From NCBI GenBank assembly GCA_002404795.1, contig DHKK01000190.1, forward strand, positions 3,557 to 20,304: a DNA stretch of 16,748 bases, written 5' to 3'. A program made the position numbers and the translations under genes. This DNA comes from Clostridiales bacterium UBA4696 (GTDB taxonomy: Bacteria; Bacillota; Clostridia; Oscillospirales; Oscillospiraceae). This document shows positions 1 to 6,017 of the stretch, piece by piece; position 1 is the stretch's first letter; each line of letters begins with the position of its first letter. Under the pieces are notes generated by a model that was not told the DNA's origin, searched no databases, and was given only the letters and a program-made list of their open reading frames with translations.

Positions 1-10
1 ACCTCTCCGT

Positions 11-54
11 CTCGGCTTCGCCGAGCCACCTCCCCTGGAAGGGGAGGCTTTTTT
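11..54 (+). repeat. Double-hairpin intergenic element ending in a terminator-like T-run
   Basis: Two hairpins lie back to back. The first has arms CTCGGC (11-16) and GCCGAG (20-25). The second has arms CCTCCCC (29-35) and GGGGAGG (41-47) and is followed by CTTTTTT. The second hairpin alone has the form of a rho-independent terminator for a plus-strand gene lying left of the window. The combined layout resembles the short GC-rich intergenic repeats dispersed in many gut Clostridia. That family assignment is from memory of the style, and no second copy exists in this window. Confidence 0.55.
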
Positions 55-92
55 GGGGGGGCGCATGCGGTGAGCCTTCTGCGTTGACAGAT

Positions 93-127
93 AAAAAAGG
101 AACCATCCGGGGGGATGGTTCCTTTTT
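93..127 (-). terminator. Rho-independent terminator of the vWA/SLH gene
   Basis: A near-perfect 15-base stem, AAAAAGGAACCATCC (94-108) paired with GGATGGTTCCTTTTT (112-126), has a three-base loop of G residues. Read on the minus strand it ends in a T-run and lies just past the stop codon at 139. It is almost symmetric, so it could also stop plus-strand transcription entering from the left. Confidence 0.85.
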
Positions 128-138
128 GTTTGGGGCGC

Positions 139-2337
139 TTATTCGTACTGAGACCAGTCGGGGGTGGTGGTGAGGGAGGTCCAGGTCTCGGTGGGGGCGC
201 CGATGTAGGTGTGGCTGTTGGTGGCTTCCTGCACATCGAGGTAGTACCAGAGGGCGGTGTCTGCGTTGTCCTTCCAGATCTTCATGCCGGAGAGGAGGGC
301 GTCGGTCGAGGCCGGGGCGCGGCCGGTGGCGCGGTTGACCATGGCCATGAGCTCGGCGCGGGTGACGGTCTTGTCGGGGCCGAAGGTTCCGTCGGGGTAG
401 CCGTTGATCCAGCCGAGGTTCGCAGTCAGGGCGATGGCGTTTGCGGCCCAGTAGCCCGCGGAGACGTCGGAGAAGTAGATCGCGGCGGACTTCTTCTCGG
501 CGAACTGTGCCAGCATGGCGGCGAGCTCGGCGCGGGTGATGGCGTCATTGGGACGGAAATAGCCGGTGCGGCTGTCGGTGATGACGCCGGCGTTATTGAG
601 GGTGGCGACGTAGGTGTTATACCACTTGGTGGAGTCGACGTCGCGGAAGCCGGAGGCGGTGGAGTAATAGAGGCTGCGGGAATCGGCGTCCATGAGGCGG
701 AAGAGGATGGCCGCGACCTCAGCCCGGGTGATGCTGCCCGCGGGCCTGACCGTCCCGTCAGGATAGCCCTGCACGTAGGCGAAGTGATCGCGCGTGTTGA
801 GCTTGGGAGTGGCCTTTTTCAGGTTCAGGATGGGGAGCAGATAGTCCGCGTCTGAGCCAAACTTGACTCTCGGGCGCTCAAATTCCTGTACCTTACCCTC
901 AATGTTATTGCTGTCCTTCGGCTTCAGAGTCGCAGAGACGTTCGTGTAGAAGTAACCATCCGTGGAGGTCCGGGCGTTGTCGCGCAGACGCAGCTGGTAG
1001 CTGAGCTGGACACGGCTGAAATTCGAGACCGTTTCATTGATCGTCCAGACAAACTTTTCATTTCCGTCGTTTGCGGACGTGTACTCGACCTTGAAGCGAT
1101 AGTCGTTTTTATTTACGCCAGTATCGCCGAAGTAATACGTATTGCCATCCTGCAAGGACGCCAGCGACTGGCCGCCGACCGTCAGGATCAGAGAATCGGG
1201 CACGAGGTCAAAGTTATAGTTGTTGCCGTTGCTGACGTCGTAGCCCATGTAGTCTGTGACGGTGGAGCCTTTGCCAACGGCGTAGAGGATCTCGTTCTGA
1301 ATATCGGAGAAATTAAGACTCTGTCCACCATTCAGGTAATTCATGAAGCAGTGGGAATCATCAGAATTACCTGCACCTGCAGAACCGTCTTCGGTAGCAA
1401 TGGAAAACAGATTATATCCAGCTTTTCTCATTTGCTGCCAGGTCTGATCGGCATAATAGAATGCCATATCCCGGTTGTTGGCGCTCCGTTCAACAGTGGG
1501 CTGCGACTTAAAGTCGGCGCTGGGGATACCTTGGTTAAAGTTCAGATCATAATTGCAGTGATAATCATAGGTATCTCCGTTGCTCTCCTTGTTTCTAGCC
1601 TCCACATCTTTCAAGTACGCCTGCCATGCCGTAACGTCAGAAGTGGTTTTAGGACGAGAAACATTGCAGCTGTAATTGTCCGGATTGTAAAGTCCCTGAT
1701 CATTAAATCCACCGGCAAAGCCTTTATAATTCTCTTTAGAATAGTAGGAACGAGTAAACGGTGTATCGCTGGCCCAGTTGCCATCCTTGCTGTACAAATA
1801 AGTAGAGCCATCAGAAACCAGAATCAGATATTTTCGGCTTGCCGATACGTTCGAGTGCTCTTCCAAGGCTTCTTTGCCCGCAAGAAGACCTGCGTGAATA
1901 TTTGTTCCTCCGGAATACTTGGTCACCATTGCTTTTTCTATATCTTCGAAATTTGTTGCAAGGTCATACCAGTCCGATTTAAACGCCTGCCGCTTGAATT
2001 TCACAATGCAGACATTCACCGTAGCACCATTATCCTCAGCGGCCTGTTTCAGCTCACCCAATAGGGCCAAGGATTCCTTTACTACGCCCGTATCCGCAGA
2101 CGAAGAACCGTCCAACACAAACACCACATCACTGGTAAGCGTTTCCTCTGCGCTGGGCAGCGACAGGGTCACGCGGGTCGAGCCGCTGGCATCCAGATCG
2201 GTCGCGGTCTTGGATTTGGATACCTTCCAATCATAGTCGACCGTGCCGGTCGCCTCCGCCTCAGCCGCCATCGCCGCCGGCAGCACACCGATCAGCATGA
2301 CCAGCGCCAGCAGGCAGGCCAATATCCGTTTTTTCAT
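139..2337 (-). CDS. Secreted von Willebrand factor A domain protein with C-terminal SLH repeats
   Basis: A 732-residue exported surface protein. Residues 1-25 form a signal peptide (KKR, a hydrophobic core, then AMAA). A vWA domain spans about 68-350 with a MIDAS metal site: DGSSS at 76-80, Thr145 in GGTNIHAG, and Asp176 in LVSDGS. A beta-rich stretch (about 358-500) resembles the stalk regions of pilin-tip-like adhesins. Three SLH repeats follow at about 510-550, 563-612 and 621-670, with signature turns such as GYPDGT and ITRAE, and a degenerate WKD...W segment at 688-700. SLH repeats bind pyruvylated wall polymers, so anchoring is by the S-layer route, and no LPXTG motif is present. The start has GGGAGGAAAG just upstream and its own promoter. 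The segment encoding the vWA domain is far poorer in GC than both flanks. The ligand is unknown; an adhesin role is inferred from the family. Confidence 0.9.
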   Translation of the reverse strand: MKKRILACLLALVMLIGVLPAAMAAEAEATGTVDYDWKVSKSKTATDLDASGSTRVTLSLPSAEETLTSDVVFVLDGSSSADTGVVKESLALLGELKQAAEDNGATVNVCIVKFKRQAFKSDWYDLATNFEDIEKAMVTKYSGGTNIHAGLLAGKEALEEHSNVSASRKYLILVSDGSTYLYSKDGNWASDTPFTRSYYSKENYKGFAGGFNDQGLYNPDNYSCNVSRPKTTSDVTAWQAYLKDVEARNKESNGDTYDYHCNYDLNFNQGIPSADFKSQPTVERSANNRDMAFYYADQTWQQMRKAGYNLFSIATEDGSAGAGNSDDSHCFMNYLNGGQSLNFSDIQNEILYAVGKGSTVTDYMGYDVSNGNNYNFDLVPDSLILTVGGQSLASLQDGNTYYFGDTGVNKNDYRFKVEYTSANDGNEKFVWTINETVSNFSRVQLSYQLRLRDNARTSTDGYFYTNVSATLKPKDSNNIEGKVQEFERPRVKFGSDADYLLPILNLKKATPKLNTRDHFAYVQGYPDGTVRPAGSITRAEVAAILFRLMDADSRSLYYSTASGFRDVDSTKWYNTYVATLNNAGVITDSRTGYFRPNDAITRAELAAMLAQFAEKKSAAIYFSDVSAGYWAANAIALTANLGWINGYPDGTFGPDKTVTRAELMAMVNRATGRAPASTDALLSGMKIWKDNADTALWYYLDVQEATNSHTYIGAPTETWTSLTTTPDWSQYE

Positions 2338-2370
2338 GATTCTTTCCTCCCATTTTTTGTCAGAGCGTAT

Positions 2371-2413
2371 TCTTCCGCAGGAACTGCGGAAGAAAAAAGA
2401 GGCTAGCCTCTTT
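2371..2413 (-). promoter_or_regulatory. Structured leader of the vWA/SLH gene: terminator-like palindrome plus second hairpin
   Basis: Read on the minus strand, the leader first meets a perfect 18-base palindrome (AAAGAGGCTAGCCTCTTT, 2413-2396) that runs into TTTTTT, the form of a small intrinsic terminator. It then meets a strong hairpin with nine-base arms (TCTTCCGCA/TGCGGAAGA, 2393-2371) that begins inside the T-run. The palindrome starts about 17 bases after the predicted transcription start, so it sits inside the vWA transcript. It may be an attenuator, or the terminator of the upstream lipoprotein operon placed past the next promoter. Confidence 0.5.
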
Positions 2414-2435
2414 GGCCCTGTATTTGGTATTTTCG

Positions 2436-2464
2436 ATTATAACATGCTAAAATCCGGTTTTCAA
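2436..2464 (-). promoter_or_regulatory. Sigma-A promoter of the vWA/SLH gene
   Basis: On the minus strand, -35 TTGAAA (2464-2459), a 17-base spacer and -10 TATAAT (2441-2436) with TG extension. Transcription should start near 2430, about 93 bases before the start codon. The whole element lies between the stop codon of the GerMN lipoprotein gene and the vWA gene, so the vWA gene can be expressed independently of the upstream operon. Confidence 0.8.
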
Positions 2465-2489
2465 GGGTTTCTATTCCTGTTTTCCATTT

Positions 2490-3392
2490 TTATTCCGAAA
2501 ACCAGTCCGGCTGCGGGGTGATGGGCTCGGAAATATCGTAATAGGTCAGGCCGGATTCGCCGATGACGGAGAGGCAGACGGCGGTGATGCCGCTGAGATC
2601 ACAGAGCGTCGCCGCGATGGCGCGCACGGCGCGGCCCGCGCGGGCGGCAGAGGTATCGCAGCTCATAAACTCGTCGGAGAGGACCACGCTGGCCGTGCCG
2701 TCGGAGACGGAAATATCCATCACCTGCGTGCCCGCCGGGACCGCGCGGCTGAGCCCCACCGGCACGGTCCCGCCGCCGATCAGCGCCTGCAGGGCGAGCA
2801 GCGGCAGCTGGTCCGGGTCGGTGCAGGTGAGGACGGCGGTGACCGCCGTAAGCTGGCCGTTTTTGTCGGGATAGTAGAGCCGGACGGCGTATTCCGGGTT
2901 TTCGGCCGCGGCGTCGAGGAGGACGAAGTCGGCGGCGGTATAGGGGCCGTCGGTCTGCGGCTGCGGCTGGGCGGTGCGGAGGAAGGCGACGGACTGGACG
3001 GACTCGAGCTGGGTCATGGTGCAGGTCAGGCAGGCGTAGATGAGGGACGTGCGGATATCGCCTGACGCGCGCAGCTCGAGCCGGAGGGTCAGGACGCCGT
3101 CCTGCAGAGACTCGACCGCGCAGGTGTCGCCGGGGGTGAAGGGCAAGGCCAGATCTTCGTCCTCCGGGCCCTGCAGATAGGTCTCGAGGAGGGCGGCGGG
3201 GTCGGTCTGCGCGGGCGTTTCCTGCGTGCCAAGCACACCGGTCTTCGTGTCGCCGCCGTCTTTGCGGCAGTAGTAGAGCTGCAGCTGGGGCTGGGCGGGG
3301 CGGCGCACCGCCGCAGCGACCGAGCAGCCGCAGAGCGTGAGCGCCGCAAGCAGCAGCGCGAGCAGGCGGAGCTTTTTCCGGTTTTTACGCAT
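2490..3392 (-). CDS. GerMN-domain lipoprotein, last gene of the two-component operon
   Basis: A 300-residue exported lipoprotein. After basic residues and a hydrophobic stretch, the lipobox LCGC puts the acylated cysteine at Cys23. Two GerMN-type repeats follow at about 35-140 and 168-288; the second contains ALIGGGTVPVGLSRAVPAGT followed by a VSDGTASVVLSDEF segment. GerMN domains occur in Bacillus GerM (spore germination) and in actinobacterial LpqB. The start chosen here has AGGAGG nine bases upstream; another ATG nine bases earlier abuts that site and is less likely. The start overlaps the kinase stop codon in ATGCGTAA, which suggests translational coupling. The protein probably sits on the outer face of the membrane near the kinase sensor domain. 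Its exact job is unknown: a signalling partner is inferred from the gene order, and a sporulation role is possible. Confidence 0.85.
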   Translation of the reverse strand: MRKNRKKLRLLALLLAALTLCGCSVAAAVRRPAQPQLQLYYCRKDGGDTKTGVLGTQETPAQTDPAALLETYLQGPEDEDLALPFTPGDTCAVESLQDGVLTLRLELRASGDIRTSLIYACLTCTMTQLESVQSVAFLRTAQPQPQTDGPYTAADFVLLDAAAENPEYAVRLYYPDKNGQLTAVTAVLTCTDPDQLPLLALQALIGGGTVPVGLSRAVPAGTQVMDISVSDGTASVVLSDEFMSCDTSAARAGRAVRAIAATLCDLSGITAVCLSVIGESGLTYYDISEPITPQPDWFSE

Positions 3393-4845
3393 CGCCGTCA
3401 TCCTCCTCTCCGGAGCCGAAGCTGGGGAAGGTCACGGTAAAGCGCGAGCCTTCGCCGACCTTGGACGTGACCTCGATCGTGCCGAAGTTCCGCTCCACCA
3501 TCTCATGCACGATGGAAAGGCCGAGACCGGCGCCGCCGGCCTGCCGGCTACGGGCCTTATCGACACGGTAGAAGCGGTTGAAGATGGACGGGAGCGCGCT
3601 TTCGGGGATGCCGGTGCCGGTATCCTCGACGTCGATGACGACGGTATCGTCCGCGTGGCGCACGCGCACGTGGACGCTGCCGCCCTCGCGGTTGTATTTG
3701 ATGCCGTTTTCGACGAGGTTGAAGAGGATCTGGTAGGCGTCGTCCTCAAACGAGAGGATGGTGCAGCCCTTTTCGACGCTGGCGGTCAGCTCGACGGTCT
3801 GGCGGTCAGCCAGCGGGACGAGCATACGGAACACGCGCGAGAGCGTCCGCCCCACGTCCACGACCTCGTGCTCGCCGCCCTCCGTCTCGTCAGCCGAGGC
3901 CCGGCTGAGCGTGAGGAGCTTCTGCGCCATACGCGTCAGGCGGTCGGACTCCGTGCCGATGTCGGCAACGAATTCGCGCATCGTGTCCACGTCCATCTCG
4001 TTCTGCAGGATGGAATCGGACAGCAGCTTGATGGAGGCCAGCGGCGTCTTGAGCTCGTGGGACGCGTCCGAGACGAACTGGCGCTCGGTGATCTCTGTCT
4101 GCTGGAGCTTGTCGGTGAGCTTGTTGAACTCGGTGGCGAGCGTGGCATATTCGTCTGAGCCGCGCATCTGGATCTTGTGGCTGTATTCGCCCTCGCGCAC
4201 GAGCCGCATGGAGGTCAAAATCCGCCGCATGCGCCCCGAGCCTGTCATGGAAAAGACGACCGTGCACAGAAACAGGATGCCGATCAGCACCAGCGAGCCG
4301 CGGAAGATCGTCCGCTCGAGGCTCGCGATGATGCCGCCCTGCGAGGCGTCGTATTCCATCATATACACGCAGCCGACCACCGTATCGTGCGTGAGGATGG
4401 GCGCGGCGGCGTAGCTTTTGAGGGTATGGTCCTCATAGACGCAGCAGAAGACGTCGTTGCCCTCGAGCGCCTGCACGACCTGCTGCAAAAGGACCATCTT
4501 GCCCGCCGCGCTCTGGCCGGGCACGGAATCATAGAGCGTCCGGCCCGCCGCGTCGGTGATGAGCAGGCGCGTGACGTTCATGTCGCCGATGACGGAGATG
4601 ATCTGCTCCGTCGTTTCCTGCGTCAGGGCGTCGACGCCGGAAAAGGAGGACGTCACGACCTTCAGCTTATCCTGCGAGGACGAGCATTTGGCCTTGAACA
4701 TCAGATCCCGGGTGGCCCGGGCGGAATAGATATTCAGAAACACCAGCACCAGCACCGTGATCGACAGATACGCCAGAGCGTTGCGCAGCTGCGAGCTGGT
4801 CGGCACCAGCCGGATGCGCCGTTCAGTACTTGAAATAGTAGCCAA
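3385..4845 (-). CDS. Membrane sensor histidine kinase (PhoR/WalK/MtrB-type layout)
   Basis: A 486-residue two-component kinase. TM1 is at about 24-40, an extracytoplasmic sensor region at 41-182, TM2 at 183-200 and HAMP at about 201-255. The HisKA domain has SHELKTP with phospho-accepting His263. The HATPase domain has an N-box with Asn380, a G1 box DTGTGIP (408-414) and a G2 box GGAGLGLS (437-444), so all catalytic boxes are intact. It follows the response regulator with a 23-base overlap and should phosphorylate it. The sensor region (VTRLLITDAAGRTLYDS) looks like an extracellular PAS-like fold, and its ligand is unknown. The start is uncertain: the TTG at 4845 directly abuts GGGGAG, an in-frame ATT sits nine bases after that site, and a GTG at 4806 still precedes TM1 but lacks a ribosome site. 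Cell-envelope sensing is inferred from the family and neighbours. Confidence 0.93.
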   Translation of the reverse strand: MATISSTERRIRLVPTSSQLRNALAYLSITVLVLVFLNIYSARATRDLMFKAKCSSSQDKLKVVTSSFSGVDALTQETTEQIISVIGDMNVTRLLITDAAGRTLYDSVPGQSAAGKMVLLQQVVQALEGNDVFCCVYEDHTLKSYAAAPILTHDTVVGCVYMMEYDASQGGIIASLERTIFRGSLVLIGILFLCTVVFSMTGSGRMRRILTSMRLVREGEYSHKIQMRGSDEYATLATEFNKLTDKLQQTEITERQFVSDASHELKTPLASIKLLSDSILQNEMDVDTMREFVADIGTESDRLTRMAQKLLTLSRASADETEGGEHEVVDVGRTLSRVFRMLVPLADRQTVELTASVEKGCTILSFEDDAYQILFNLVENGIKYNREGGSVHVRVRHADDTVVIDVEDTGTGIPESALPSIFNRFYRVDKARSRQAGGAGLGLSIVHEMVERNFGTIEVTSKVGEGSRFTVTFPSFGSGEEDDGDA

Positions 4846-5503
4846 CTCCCCACTTGGTCAGAATGTGCTCCGGCTGCGCCGGGTTGCGCTCCAGCTTTTC
4901 CCGCAGACGGCGGATGTGCACGTCGACGGTGCGGATCTCGCTGCTGACGTCGTAGCCCCAGATGGCGTCGAGCAGCGTCTCGCGCGAGTAGACGCGGTTC
5001 GGGTTGCGCATCAGCAGCTCCATGAGGTCAAATTCCTTCGCGGTCAGGTCGACCGGCACGTCCCCGCGGGTGGCGCTGCGGCTGCTGCGGTCGAGGGTGA
5101 TGTGGCCGCAGACGAGCTTCTGCTCCGGCTCCTGCTTTTTGGCCGCGCCGGCCCGGCGCAGGAGCGCGCGGATGCGCGCCTTGAGCTCGAGGATATTGAA
5201 GGGCTTGGTCAGGTAGTCGTCCGCGCCGTGCTCAAAGCCGAGGAGCTTGTCCATGTCTTCGGATTTTGCGGTTAACATAATAATTGGGACCTGCGAGAAT
5301 TCGCGGATCTTCGTGCAGGCCTCCAGCCCATCGAGCCGCGGCATCATCAGATCCAGCACGATCAGGTCCGGCGATTCGCTCGCGGCGAGCTCCACGGCCT
5401 CCATGCCGTCGCAGCCGGTCACGACCTCATAGCCGTCGTTTTCCAGGTTGAATTTGATCCCCTTGACCAGCAGCTTTTCATCATCAACAACAAGTATTTT
5501 CAT
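4823..5503 (-). CDS. OmpR/PhoB-family response regulator
   Basis: A 226-residue transcription factor. The receiver domain (1-120) has the acidic pair Asp7-Asp8, phospho-acceptor Asp51 in LDLMMP, switch Thr78 and conserved Lys100 in LTKPF. A short linker leads to a winged-helix DNA-binding domain (about 130-226) with the C-terminal TVDVHIRRLREKLE recognition-helix pattern and a GVGYYF wing. GGAGGG upstream gives a well-placed start, one base after the stop codon of the ComEA-like gene, whose last codons overlap the ribosome site. The cognate kinase follows and overlaps it. The sequence is close in style to WalR, PhoP, ResD and MtrA, and the subgroup cannot be fixed by eye. No canonical WalR box was seen before the envelope genes here. 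Confidence 0.95.
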   Translation of the reverse strand: MKILVVDDEKLLVKGIKFNLENDGYEVVTGCDGMEAVELAASESPDLIVLDLMMPRLDGLEACTKIREFSQVPIIMLTAKSEDMDKLLGFEHGADDYLTKPFNILELKARIRALLRRAGAAKKQEPEQKLVCGHITLDRSSRSATRGDVPVDLTAKEFDLMELLMRNPNRVYSRETLLDAIWGYDVSSEIRTVDVHIRRLREKLERNPAQPEHILTKWGVGYYFKY

Positions 5504-5504
5504 G

Positions 5505-5879
5505 TCATCCCTCCGTTTGGTCCACGGTCACGAGCCCGCGCAGCTGCTCGAGCAGCGTCGGGCCGATGCCCTCCACATCCAGCAGCTGCTCGACGGCGGA
5601 AAAGCGGCCGTAGGTATCGCGGTAGCTGAGGATCCGGTCCGCCGTCTTTTCGCCGACGCCGGGAAGCGCGAGCAGCTCTTCGCGCGTGGCGGTATTGAGG
5701 CAGAGCTTCCCTTCCCCGCTGCCGTCTATCTGCAAAGCGCCCGATGCGGGCGCGGTGCGCTGCACCGTGATGCTCGCTTCGCCGAGCGTGGAAGCCCGGC
5801 CGAGGAAGAATGCGCCCACGAACAGCAAAACCGCCGCGCACAGCGCAAGCAGCGCCGGGGAAACTCGCAATTTCTTCAT
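5505..5879 (-). CDS. ComEA-like helix-hairpin-helix protein, membrane anchored
   Basis: A 124-residue protein with an N-terminal membrane anchor (about 8-27), a short polar linker and a ComEA-type domain at 59-118. The hallmark LNTA (61-64) leads into the first helix-hairpin-helix LPGVGEKTADRI (72-83), and the second is VEGIGPTLLEQL (102-113). In competent Firmicutes, ComEA binds incoming double-stranded DNA outside the membrane. This copy is short and lacks the SLBB domain that precedes the helix-hairpin-helix in Bacillus ComEA, and no comEB or comEC is next to it. The chosen start lies seven bases after TGGAGG; an upstream in-frame ATG at 5900 has no such site. It is the first gene of an operon with the response regulator, kinase and lipoprotein. 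DNA uptake is possible but unproven from context. Confidence 0.85.
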   Translation of the reverse strand: MKKLRVSPALLALCAAVLLFVGAFFLGRASTLGEASITVQRTAPASGALQIDGSGEGKLCLNTATREELLALPGVGEKTADRILSYRDTYGRFSAVEQLLDVEGIGPTLLEQLRGLVTVDQTEG

Positions 5880-5893
5880 ACGCGCGCCTCCAT

Positions 5894-5921
5894 TTGACAT
5901 AGCGGATAGATATGGTATAAT
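5894..5921 (+). promoter_or_regulatory. Consensus sigma-A promoter for the carboxypeptidase-UDG unit
   Basis: Perfect TTGACA (5894-5899), a 16-base spacer and perfect TATAAT (5916-5921) with a TG extension. The predicted start is near 5928, about 90 bases before the carboxypeptidase start. The -35 lies just inside the region upstream of the ComEA-like start codon, so this promoter fires against the incoming operon transcript. Confidence 0.85.
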
Positions 5922-5932
5922 AATCAGGAATA

Positions 5933-5946
5933 CGCGCAGCTGCGCG
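5933..5946. promoter_or_regulatory. Perfect 14-base palindrome between two facing promoters
   Basis: CGCGCAGCTGCGCG reads the same on both strands. It lies between the -10 boxes of the plus-strand promoter (ending 5921) and the minus-strand promoter (beginning 5960), within the first bases of both transcripts. It could be a protein-binding operator or form a 5' RNA hairpin in both directions. The binding factor is unknown. Confidence 0.5.
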
Positions 5947-5959
5947 AATGTTCAAATCC

Positions 5960-5989
5960 AGTATAGCATATTTTTTCGCCGCTGTACAA
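5960..5989 (-). promoter_or_regulatory. Sigma-A promoter of the comEA-like / two-component / GerMN operon
   Basis: On the minus strand, -35 TTGTAC (5989-5984), an 18-base spacer and -10 TATACT (5965-5960) with TG extension. The start is expected near 5953, about 75 bases before the ComEA-like start codon. It is weaker than the facing plus-strand promoter. The two transcripts overlap at their 5' ends. Confidence 0.7.
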
Positions 5990-6017
5990 TCCAGACGCGA
6001 AGAAAATGGAGATAAAA

